Source: Planctomycetota bacterium (GTDB lineage Bacteria > Planctomycetota > Phycisphaerae > UBA1845). Taken from it: a DNA stretch of 5,281 nucleotides. The DNA is taken from NCBI GenBank assembly GCA_022561255.1, contig JADFRO010000235.1:1-5281 (forward strand), in the 5' to 3' direction. The notes under the pieces were generated by a model. The model ran no database searches and was not told where the DNA came from. It saw nothing but the letters and a program-made list of their open reading frames with translations. This document shows positions 1 to 5,281 of the stretch, one piece after another (positions within the stretch are counted from its first letter, which is position 1; each line of letters opens with the position of its first letter). A program made the translations under genes and the position numbers.

Positions 1-887
1 CCGCTCGAGGAGTTTCCGACAAGAGCGTCCGCATCGATCAGGCATCGCAGGTATTGATCGCGGGGAAGGTGTTTCTCGACGCGGACCATGCCGTTCGCGC
101 TGCGTCGCCGGTGCGCGATTATTGCTTCGATGATTCCGCTGTGGCCGCGATCGCTGTTGGGGTAGAGGATTGTGTGTGGGCGTCCGGTGTTCTTGACCGC
201 GCGGATCAGCGCATTCATCACGCGTTTCTCTGCGACCGCCGATCGGCCGCAGGGATGCTGCACGATCAGCAGGCGTCCGGACGAGTCGCGTGACTTACGC
301 GACCGGCGAACAAGTTCCGCCAACCCATCCAATCCGGGCGCACCGACGAAGTGTACGTTCGCTTCGCGTTCTCCCATACGCACGATGCGGCGGCGAGCCT
401 GGCGCGTCGCGGCGAAGTGGAGGTGGGCGAGCTTGGTGATCGCGTGGCGAAGACCCTCGTCGAAGTCGCCCCGTGCCACGTCGCCTCCGTGTATGTGCGC
501 CAGCACGCGCCCCGTTGTTACGCACGCCAGCGCGCCGGCCAGAGCTTCAATCCGGTCGCCCAGAACCACGACGACATCCGTCCGCGCATCTTCGAGAAAC
601 TTTGCGATTCCCGACACCCCGCGCGCCAGTCCGGCGGCCTGGTCGAGGGGATCGTCGTCTCCGCTCTGCATCTTGATGCGCGCATCGACGTGCCATCCGT
701 CGCGCCGGACCTGATCGACCGTGTGGCCGAACTTCTTGAGCAGGTGCATGCCGGTTGCAACAAGCTGGAGCTTAAGACTCTTGCGCCGCCGAACGGCTTC
801 TATGGTAGAGCGCAACAGGCCATACTCGGCGCGCGTGCCGGTGATGACCGCCACACGCCGAATACTTCGCTTGCGGCGATTTGTCAC
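1..887 (-). CDS. neuC: NeuC-type hydrolysing UDP-GlcNAc 2-epimerase (3' end beyond window)
   Basis: This enzyme would release the UDP from UDP-GlcNAc (or a UDP-diacetamido-trideoxy sugar) with inversion at C2, giving the free ManNAc-type sugar that NeuB uses in the cytoplasm. I translated 295 codons with no stop up to the window edge. Visible motifs are GTRAEYG (17-23) in the first Rossmann-like half, GDRIE (110-114), HIHGGD (131-136), RHAITKLAHLHF (147-158), VGAPGLD (181-187), NSDRG (244-248) and GNSSS at the cut end, which begins the UDP-binding loop. The family is usually about 370-390 residues, so roughly 80-90 are missing because of the window boundary. The start is GTG at 887-885, overlapping the neuB stop by four bases (GTGA), with GGGAG eight bases upstream; no other good start is nearby. 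The family assignment is firm. Whether the substrate is the sialic or the legionaminic precursor is not decidable here. Confidence 0.93.
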   Translation of the reverse strand, partial: MTNRRKRSIRRVAVITGTRAEYGLLRSTIEAVRRRKSLKLQLVATGMHLLKKFGHTVDQVRRDGWHVDARIKMQSGDDDPLDQAAGLARGVSGIAKFLEDARTDVVVVLGDRIEALAGALACVTTGRVLAHIHGGDVARGDFDEGLRHAITKLAHLHFAATRQARRRIVRMGEREANVHFVGAPGLDGLAELVRRSRKSRDSSGRLLIVQHPCGRSAVAEKRVMNALIRAVKNTGRPHTILYPNSDRGHSGIIEAIIAHRRRSANGMVRVEKHLPRDQYLRCLIDADALVGNSSS

Positions 888-1957
888 CGAATCATCTCCC
901 AGGAGAGCATGGTGTCTGGGGGAATGTCAACGAGGGACGTTCGACCGACAAGCTGTGCAAGCTCGGCGGGTGCGATGCCTGTTCCCGGTCGCTTGAGCGT
1001 GAGCATTTCAGCCTCGATCGAACAACCGGCGGCGATGTCGACGGCGGCGACGACGCTCTTACGCGCGACCTCGCGGACGCCGGATTCGATCTGTGTCATA
1101 CCCAGCGCTGCGGTTCCCATGGCGGCGTCTGCTTCACGGACACCGTCAACATACTTGGCAAGCTGGTCGGCGGAGAGGGACATGAAATGGTCCGGGCCGC
1201 TTGCGTCCGCGTCGAGTGTGAAGTGTTTTTCCACGACACAGGCACCGGCTGCGACGGCAAGGCCGCCCATGGCGACGGACGTCGTGTGATCGCTCAGTCC
1301 GGTTGGGAGACCCAGCGCGTCGTGCAGCGCGCGGATCGCGCGAAGGTTGGCCGCCTCGACCGGTGTTGGATACGCACTCACGCAGTGGAGGAGAATCAGC
1401 CTTTCGGCGGCGCCCAAGCCTTGTAGTTGATCGACGGCCTTTCGGATTTCGTCTTCTGTGGCTGCGCCGGTCGAGACGATCATCGGCAGGCGCGTCGAAG
1501 CAGCCGCCTCGAGTAGGGGTAGGTTCGTAAGATCGGTGGAGGCGATCTTGATCGCGCTGACGCCCAAGCGTACGAGGCGGTCGACGTCGGCGGGTCCAAA
1601 CGGCGTGGCCAGAAACAAAATGTTCTGCGCCTCGCAGTGCCGTTGGATTCGTCCGAACGCTTCCATGGATAGTTCAAGCCGTTCGAGCATGTCGCGCTGC
1701 GACTGTTGGCCGGAGTTTTTGCGCTGGTAAGCTGCGGTCGGCGCTGATTTTGTGGCCAGGTCTTGTGCGCGAAACATCTGGAACTTAACGGCGTCCGCTC
1801 CGGCGTTTGCGGCTGCGTCAACCATGCGTAGGGCGGTCTCCACGCAGCCGTCGTGATTGACGCCCGCCTCAGCGACAACAAGCGTTGGATAGTGGGAACC
1901 GACGGGTCGGCCGGCGATCCGCACGGCGGGCTTGCGATCGGATTGTTGATCATGCAT
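884..1957 (-). CDS. neuB: NeuB-type N-acetylneuraminate (nonulosonate) synthase
   Basis: The enzyme condenses phosphoenolpyruvate with a ManNAc-type sugar to form a nine-carbon nonulosonic acid. The 357-residue length fits the family (about 340-360). The TIM-barrel shows EAGVNHDG (30-37), KFQ (58-60), HCVSAYPTP (191-199), GLSDHT (220-225) and EKHFTLD (243-249); H224 and H245 match the metal-binding histidines of the family. GPDH is at 254-257. The C-terminal SAF/antifreeze-like domain begins near 298 and carries KRPGTGI (322-328), whose Arg323 corresponds to the arginine that reaches the partner subunit's active site in characterised NeuB. The ATG at 1957 was chosen because AGGAGG lies nine bases upstream and the EAGVNHDG motif then falls at the normal distance; a longer in-frame extension to 2137 is antisense-like junk over neuA. 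The gene overlaps neuA by 8 bp. The usual SG(E/D) stretch reads STD (140-142), which may reflect substrate type. Confidence 0.95.
   Translation of the reverse strand: MHDQQSDRKPAVRIAGRPVGSHYPTLVVAEAGVNHDGCVETALRMVDAAANAGADAVKFQMFRAQDLATKSAPTAAYQRKNSGQQSQRDMLERLELSMEAFGRIQRHCEAQNILFLATPFGPADVDRLVRLGVSAIKIASTDLTNLPLLEAAASTRLPMIVSTGAATEDEIRKAVDQLQGLGAAERLILLHCVSAYPTPVEAANLRAIRALHDALGLPTGLSDHTTSVAMGGLAVAAGACVVEKHFTLDADASGPDHFMSLSADQLAKYVDGVREADAAMGTAALGMTQIESGVREVARKSVVAAVDIAAGCSIEAEMLTLKRPGTGIAPAELAQLVGRTSLVDIPPDTMLSWEMIR
896..900 (-). promoter_or_regulatory. Shine-Dalgarno for neuC
   Basis: GGGAG on the minus strand lies eight bases before the GTG at 887, inside the last codons of neuB. It supports GTG as the neuC start and a coupled GTGA stop-start junction. 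Confidence 0.7.
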
Positions 1958-2669
1958 GAGCGCCGGCCTCCTGCGCGCGAAGTATCGCTTCTGCGAGATA
2001 GAGGTCAATCGGATCGTCGATGTCGACCGTATCGCCTGGGTCTTGAACGATCGCTCGCCGGTCGGCGCCCAGGAATGCCTGATGGTCGTCGGGCGATTCG
2101 AGTGCGGCGAAAAGCGCGTCGCGGGTGACGACCGCAACGGCTGCGTCGTGATAAAACAGCGGTTCGAGATCCTGCCGCCGGTAGATGCTGTTAGGGCGGA
2201 ACTGCGTCATACGATCGTCGTCGAGGCGGTGCACCCAGTCGGGATGTTGCTTGGTTACCGGGGCGACGCTTCGGACCGAGTCCGCCTTGGTGTGACACAG
2301 GTGCTCGATGGCTCTGTCGATCAGGCCGGCCGCGCGGACGGGAACGTTACCGTAGAGCAGCACGACGGCATCGACGGTGGTGTTGTGTTTCTGCTCCCAA
2401 GCGCTTACGGCGTGTCGCGCGGCGGCGTCGACGGTGGCGCTGTCGGTGGCCAACTCCGCCGGTCGATCGACGACGTGGATTCCGCGCTCGCGTGCGAGCG
2501 CCTTGGCAGGCTCGCTGTCGGTTGTGAGAACGATCGCGGTCAGCGAACGACTTCGCTCCGCGTGGTCGAAGGTGTAGGCGATGACGGGCTGACCCCGAAG
2601 TGGGCGCATACATTTTTGGGGCAATCCTTTGCTGCCGGCACGCGCTAGGATGACACCCAGAACATTCAA
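1950..2669 (-). CDS. neuA: NeuA-type CMP-nonulosonate cytidylyltransferase (divergent)
   Basis: The enzyme would activate the NeuB product with CTP to give a CMP-sugar for glycosyltransferases. With a TTG start the product is 239 residues, close to the usual 225-240. Family signatures are ARAGSKGLP (9-17), the nucleotide-binding loop; TTD (49-51); RPAELATD (69-76); and VDIDDPIDL (215-223), whose Asp216 and Asp218 fit the metal-binding DxD. Two usual motifs differ: Lys-Asn after the loop is K19-C20, and the usual QPTSP stretch is YGNVP (106-110, inside LLYGNVPVR). I recall similar variants in planctomycete cytidylyltransferases. The TTG has GGAG seven bases upstream and begins exactly where family members begin. 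The alternative ATG at 2738 adds 23 residues that are encoded by a palindromic element and do not look like this family. It is first in the neuABC set and overlaps neuB. Confidence 0.88.
   Translation of the reverse strand: MNVLGVILARAGSKGLPQKCMRPLRGQPVIAYTFDHAERSRSLTAIVLTTDSEPAKALARERGIHVVDRPAELATDSATVDAAARHAVSAWEQKHNTTVDAVVLLYGNVPVRAAGLIDRAIEHLCHTKADSVRSVAPVTKQHPDWVHRLDDDRMTQFRPNSIYRRQDLEPLFYHDAAVAVVTRDALFAALESPDDHQAFLGADRRAIVQDPGDTVDIDDPIDLYLAEAILRAQEAGAHA
1967..1972 (-). promoter_or_regulatory. Shine-Dalgarno for neuB
   Basis: A perfect AGGAGG on the minus strand lies nine bases before the neuB ATG at 1957 and inside the last codons of neuA. It fixes the neuB start within a much longer open frame, and shows that neuB can recruit ribosomes directly as well as through coupling to neuA. 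Confidence 0.85.
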
Positions 2670-2676
2670 CGTTTCG

Positions 2677-2680
2677 CTCC
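2677..2680 (-). promoter_or_regulatory. Shine-Dalgarno for neuA (decides TTG start)
   Basis: GGAG lies seven bases before the TTG at 2669-2667 on the minus strand. Together with the position of the ARAGSKGLP motif it favours TTG over the ATG at 2738, which has only a weak AGGG upstream and sits in the loop of a hairpin. Confidence 0.6.
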
Positions 2681-2694
2681 GCTCCGCGCCGCTG

Positions 2695-2727
2695 GTGCCC
2701 CATTCTTGCGCAGCAAGGGTGGGGGAC
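2695..2727. repeat. REP-like hairpin B in the neuA upstream region
   Basis: On the plus strand the order is CCCCA (2698-2702), TT, CTTGC (2705-2709), loop GCA, GCAAG (2713-2717), GG, TGGGG (2720-2724). Outer G2695/C2727 and T2696/A2726 also pair, with one G-G mismatch at 2697/2725. As plus-strand RNA the TT/GG step forms wobbles, so the stem is almost continuous; as minus-strand (neuA-sense) RNA it is a 2x2 internal loop. No U-tract follows, so I do not call it a terminator. It shares the arm at 2720-2727 with hairpin A, so the two cannot form at once. Confidence 0.75.
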
Positions 2728-2769
2728 GGATAAACCATATGGCGGCCCTGGAGTTTCGTCCGTCCCCCA
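2720..2769. repeat. Long inverted repeat (hairpin A), REP/MITE-like
   Basis: An 11-bp perfect inverted repeat, TGGGGGACGGA at 2720-2730 against TCCGTCCCCCA at 2759-2769, is extended by AAAC (2732-2735) against GTTT (2753-2756) across a small internal loop. The 17-nt loop (2736-2752) contains an ATG at 2738-2736 on the minus strand, part of the 8-bp palindrome CCATATGG (2735-2742). With hairpin B it looks like one composite intergenic repeat. I cannot test copy number from a single window. Confidence 0.8.
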
Positions 2770-2788
2770 TGCGAAGGACCGGGCCGCC
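2741..2788. repeat. 8-bp inverted repeat GGCGGCCC / GGGCCGCC
   Basis: GGCGGCCC at 2741-2748 is matched by GGGCCGCC at 2781-2788 with a 32-base gap. One arm lies in the loop of hairpin A and the other outside it, so the two stems would form a pseudoknot or exclude one another. It may belong to the same repeat element. Confidence 0.55.
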
Positions 2789-2905
2789 ACCGATCACAAC
2801 GTGCGGGTGCGACCGGAGTCGGGGTCGCCGACCCTAAAGGCGTTATCGGTCTTCGGTCTAAGTCGACTTAACGTGCGGGGTGTTGGCGTGCCGTAGGTCC
2901 GTCGG
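2789..2905. other. Non-coding region between sigma gene and the repeat element
   Basis: I see no gene here. It holds a 12-bp perfect palindrome, TAAGTCGACTTA (2859-2870); a short hairpin GGGTC-GCC-GACCC (2822-2834) without a U-tract; and a 10-bp direct repeat AACGTGCGGG at 2798-2807 and 2870-2879. A weak promoter-like pair on the minus strand, TTAAGT (2871-2866) and GATAAC (2847-2842) with 18-bp spacing, could serve the neu genes, but its match to consensus is poor. No convincing terminator follows the sigma gene, so read-through into neuA is possible. Confidence 0.5.
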
Positions 2906-4573
2906 CTATGTGGCGAACGTGTCCATCAGCGAGGGTGCCAGGACGGTTTTGAGTTGTGCGAGGGCGCGTTTCTCGATCTGGCGGACGCGTTCCTTGGTGA
3001 CCCCGAATCGCCGGCCGAGCTGTTCGAGGGTCATCGGTTCTTCGTCGGGCGATAGCCCGAAGTGGTTGCTGACGATCTCGCGCTCGCGCTCGTCGAGCAT
3101 TTGCAGGCTTTCGGCGATCAACTCACGAACTTTCTGATGGTCGGCCGGACTTACCGAGTCCGTGCTTCGGTCCGCTGCAACTTCGAGCACCGACTCTTGG
3201 CCCGTCACGTACCGCGAGGCGTGGTAATATTCCTCGGGTACCGAGCGGGCGTAGTTCTTCATGATCGCCCAACTGGCGTAGGTGCTGAATTTGTTGCCGC
3301 GAGCGTAATCGAATCCCTCGACGGCTCGCATGAGCGACATGTTGCCGTCGCTGATGGTCTCGAAGAATCGCGGCGACCAGCCGACATGTTTCTTGGCGAT
3401 GCTGACGACCAGTCGGAGGTTGGCCTCAACGATACGCTGCCTGACCGCATCGATCTCGCTCATAAGATCGGCGGCGCGCTGGAACTCGGTCTTGGTGACA
3501 CACGCCGGATCGATCGATTTCAGAACTTTGTCCGTCTGGTATTTCAGGAAATTGTATCGCCGGAACAGATCTTGCTCCTGCTCGCGCGAGAGCAGCGGCG
3601 TTCGATAAAGCGATTCCAGATACGAAGGCAATCCCTTGGGGACGCGCGGCGTGGCCTGAGATTCAGCTGTGGGCTCGGGTCCGTCGAGAATGATCTGATC
3701 GGCGTTGGGTGCATCGAACAGCTCGTTATGCACCCACGACATCGGGGGCTCGCTCCATCGTCCCACCTGAACCTGCCGCAAGATCGAGTGGATTTCCTTC
3801 TGCGGACAGGCGAACGCCCTCGCAATTGTTTTCGCCGATTCACCGTTTTCGTGGCATCGCCATACCCCCTCGTACCGTTCGCACCATACGGTCTTGCCCT
3901 TATTGGCGAATAAAGCAGCCTCGCGGTGAGCGTCGTCATGGCGGCGAAGGGTGTAGCGTACCGTTTCGACGGCGCGACCGCTTTCTTGGGCGATGATCGT
4001 CGCGGCGGCGTGCAGTTTGATCGGTCCGTCGGCGATCAACTGACGTGCGCGATCAACGATACGCTCGCGCTCCGCGACGGTAAGCTGTTTGAATGATGCG
4101 CCGCGCGCGACAAGCTCTTTGTTGCTCTCGACGAAGCGGTCGATTGTCCGACGGCGAAAAGCCAGGCGGTTCACCCCGTCCTGGTAGACGAGCCTTAGGC
4201 CCATCAGTCCACGACTTCTCCAACGGCGAAGTGTCTTGGTGCTGACCTTGAGCTCCTTAGCCAATTCGTCGTACGTGCAGCAAGGCTCGCCGAGCTCCGC
4301 CACGCTTAGGTTCGCCTTTCGGCTGATCGTCTCAACCAGCGTGATCAGGTCGGAGATGAGCGCTTTTCCGGGGATCGAGTCTCCTGCGGGCGTGCGGCGT
4401 TTGCGATACCTGGTGATGCGGTAGCAAACGAAGTCGAAGGGGTACGCGCGGTCCGGATCGAGGATGCCCAGCAGTTCGTCTATCCGGCTGATCTGACTAA
4501 GGCGGAGCCGGCGCGGCGACAGCGTGAGCTGATGGGCCAGGTCTGCGATGTCGGTGTTGAAGAACCTTGTCAT
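2906..4573 (-). CDS. Sigma-70 family RNA polymerase sigma factor with N-terminal HTH array
   Basis: This 555-residue protein would direct RNA polymerase to promoters. The sigma core fills the C-terminal 240 residues: region 1.2 (about 316-350), region 2 (about 381-448, with NLRLVVSIAKKH at 385-396, MRAVEGFDYARG at 415-426 and KFSTYASW at 428-435) and region 4 (about 490-545, with the HTH centred on GVTKERVRQIEKRAL at 524-538). Only about 35 residues separate regions 2 and 4, too few for a normal region 3. The first 315 residues contain three apparent HTH modules: near 100-148 (TYDELAKELKVSTKTLRRW, MerR/excisionase-like), near 164-212, and near 230-268. Residues 40-55 (DPDRAYPFDFVCYRIT) resemble an N-terminal block I recall from planctomycete sigma factors. 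ATG 4573 is the first possible start after an upstream in-frame TGA, but it has no clear Shine-Dalgarno. The gene is preceded by a strong promoter. The target genes are unknown. Confidence 0.92.
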   Translation of the reverse strand: MTRFFNTDIADLAHQLTLSPRRLRLSQISRIDELLGILDPDRAYPFDFVCYRITRYRKRRTPAGDSIPGKALISDLITLVETISRKANLSVAELGEPCCTYDELAKELKVSTKTLRRWRSRGLMGLRLVYQDGVNRLAFRRRTIDRFVESNKELVARGASFKQLTVAERERIVDRARQLIADGPIKLHAAATIIAQESGRAVETVRYTLRRHDDAHREAALFANKGKTVWCERYEGVWRCHENGESAKTIARAFACPQKEIHSILRQVQVGRWSEPPMSWVHNELFDAPNADQIILDGPEPTAESQATPRVPKGLPSYLESLYRTPLLSREQEQDLFRRYNFLKYQTDKVLKSIDPACVTKTEFQRAADLMSEIDAVRQRIVEANLRLVVSIAKKHVGWSPRFFETISDGNMSLMRAVEGFDYARGNKFSTYASWAIMKNYARSVPEEYYHASRYVTGQESVLEVAADRSTDSVSPADHQKVRELIAESLQMLDEREREIVSNHFGLSPDEEPMTLEQLGRRFGVTKERVRQIEKRALAQLKTVLAPSLMDTFAT

Positions 4574-4763
4574 CGGTAAGAACGTTTCGCCTAGGGTTTG
4601 GGCAGCCGCGAAAGTCGAGCGGCGGCTGGTCAGTCAGCCGGGTGGTCCTTGGTTGCGCTGGCGAGCATGCCGGGCGGAGCTCCCTTCGCTTGCACCGGCG
4701 GCGGGCCCAATGTCGGTGGGTGGTCACGCAGGCCCGACCCGTCGTCAGACCCACCTAACCGCC
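4574..4763 (-). other. Structured 5' leader of the sigma factor gene
   Basis: This is the predicted transcribed leader, about 190 nt from an inferred start near 4763 to the ATG. It contains no recognisable RNA gene. Potential stems are GGTGGGT/ACCCACC (4715-4721 with 4749-4755, with an inner GGTC/GACC at 4722-4725 and 4736-4739), CGGGCC/GGCCCG (4702-4707 with 4731-4736), and a short hairpin CGGCTG-GTCAGT-CAGCCG (4623-4640). The first two are topologically incompatible as simple nested stems. A reading frame from GTG at 4754 crosses it but shows no protein-like features. Confidence 0.4.
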
Positions 4764-4769
4764 TGGAGT

Positions 4770-4798
4770 ATTATCGCCCTCGTATCTCCAAAGGTCAA
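4770..4798 (-). promoter_or_regulatory. Sigma-70 type promoter for the sigma factor gene
   Basis: On the minus strand TTGACC (4798-4793) and GATAAT (4775-4770) are separated by 17 bp. Each differs from consensus at one base and the spacing is optimal. It lies 21 bp beyond the truncated amidase stop and points toward the sigma gene, giving a start near 4763. This is the best promoter-like sequence in the window. Confidence 0.8.
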
Positions 4799-4819
4799 CC
4801 GAAAGTGCTGCCGGCATGG

Positions 4820-5281
4820 TTAACTGGCGGATTGTAACCTGTGAAGCGGCGAAATTGCGGCTTGATCCAGGCGGTCCGTCCAACCGAGCTTGACCGGGTC
4901 GACTTCGGCTCCGAGGCTGCGAAAGATCTCGAGGGTCTCCAGAGTATTGCGGGCGACTTCCGGATCGACCTCGACGTAGTCGAAATCGATCGAGTAGGCG
5001 ATGCGCCAGCCGCGCAGATCCGTGTCGAGATCGAGGGGGATATCGACCTTCGGCTGGACGCTTGCGATGTCGCGTGGGTGGGGGCCCGACATCACATTTT
5101 GAAACAACGCGCAGTCGACCACTGTGCGCGCCAGGGGTCCCTGGTGGTTCCACGAATCGAGGTTCCAGGGCGCGGCTTCGGGGTTGCGCCCATAGGGGGG
5201 CTTGTAGCCGACCAGCCCACACATCGAGGCGGGTTGCCGGATCGAACCCCCGATGTCTGAACCGCTGGCCAGCGTCGAAGT
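4820..5281 (-). CDS. Amidase-signature family enzyme, 5' end beyond window, C-terminus truncated
   Basis: These 153 residues belong to the amidase signature family, which hydrolyses amide bonds with a Ser-cisSer-Lys triad. The fragment begins with SGSDIGGSIRQPASMCGLVG (6-25), the core of the signature; Ser13 is at the nucleophile position. KPPYGR (27-32), QGPLARTVVDCAL (47-59) and SGPHPRD (65-71) follow, then a GWRIAY strand (91-96), EVARNTLETLEIFRSLGAEV (108-127) and LGW (132-134). Family-like sequence fades near residue 142, and the frame ends after a short tail at TAA 4822-4820. Free-standing amidases usually continue some 200 residues or more past this point, so this looks like a 3'-deleted gene or pseudogene; no continuation is seen in the other frames downstream. 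The cis-Ser and Lys would lie beyond the window. The GPLARTVVD style fits a free-standing amidase better than GatA. The substrate is unknown. Confidence 0.85.
   Translation of the reverse strand, partial: TSTLASGSDIGGSIRQPASMCGLVGYKPPYGRNPEAAPWNLDSWNHQGPLARTVVDCALFQNVMSGPHPRDIASVQPKVDIPLDLDTDLRGWRIAYSIDFDYVEVDPEVARNTLETLEIFRSLGAEVDPVKLGWTDRLDQAAISPLHRLQSAS

Noticed and set aside
478..496. Asp in place of Glu after HIHGG in NeuC as a catalytic loss
   Set aside because: The change is conservative, and I recall GGD variants among hydrolysing 2-epimerases, so it does not by itself suggest inactivity.
351..1289. Long open frame on the plus strand (312 codons)
   Set aside because: It is antisense to neuC and neuB, which carry clear family motifs, and its own translation is low-complexity Ala/Ser/Arg sequence typical of a GC-rich shadow frame.
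1958..2137. N-terminal extension of NeuB by 60 residues to the ATG at 2137
   Set aside because: It lies inside neuA in another frame; AGGAGG before 1957 and the family length both support the shorter start.
1956..2648. Plus-strand open frame (230 codons) opposite neuA
   Set aside because: It shows no recognisable domain and is fully explained as the complement of neuA codons.
2695..2727. Hairpin B as an intrinsic terminator
   Set aside because: No run of T follows on either strand and the hairpin overlaps the upstream part of a coding frame.
3062..3913. Plus-strand open frame (283 codons) opposite the sigma gene
   Set aside because: The opposite strand encodes a well-conserved sigma factor across the whole stretch; this frame has no family motifs.
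4497..4754. Minus-strand open frame from GTG 4754 (85 codons)
   Set aside because: The translation is Arg/Pro-rich without motifs, overlaps the sigma start out of frame and lies in the predicted leader.
4574..4763. Leader as SRP RNA, RNase P RNA or tRNA
   Set aside because: None of the conserved motifs of these RNAs is visible.

Overview
All genes in this GC-rich window lie on the minus strand, so the biological order runs from the high coordinates to the low ones. The window suggests a member of the Planctomycetota. The main grounds are the sigma factor, which carries a long N-terminal region of helix-turn-helix modules ahead of a sigma-70 core, and a variant NeuA type. Both resemble proteins I associate with planctomycetes. 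This is an inference from memory, with no database search.

Layout, read along the minus strand. (1) 5281-4820: the internal and final part of an amidase-signature enzyme. It enters at the window edge just before the Gly-Ser-Asp-Ile-Gly-Gly-Ser catalytic motif and stops far short of a normal family C-terminus, so it looks 3'-truncated. (2) 4819-4574: no gene, but a very good sigma-70 promoter (TTGACC, 17 bp, GATAAT) followed by a leader of about 190 nt with several potential stems. (3) 4573-2906: a 555-residue sigma-70 family factor with three apparent HTH modules, then regions 1.2, 2 and 4, and no room for a normal region 3. (4) 2905-2670: no gene, but dense palindromes, including a two-hairpin REP-like element directly upstream of the next gene. 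(5) 2669-1: an overlapping three-gene set, neuA, neuB and neuC. neuC is cut by the window edge.

The three neu-type enzymes form one pathway for a nonulosonic acid (sialic acid, legionaminic acid or similar). NeuC hydrolyses and epimerises a UDP-sugar to a free N-acetylated mannosamine-type hexose. NeuB condenses that sugar with phosphoenolpyruvate. NeuA activates the product with CTP for surface glycan assembly. The 8-bp and 4-bp gene overlaps, each with an internal Shine-Dalgarno, point to one translationally coupled operon. No other pathway genes are inside the window, so the exact sugar cannot be settled here.

The points most worth a second look are the palindromic element that supplies the 5' part of the longest neuA reading frame, the unusual sigma factor with its structured leader, the divergent NeuA active-site motifs, and the truncated amidase ending about 20 bp before a strong promoter.
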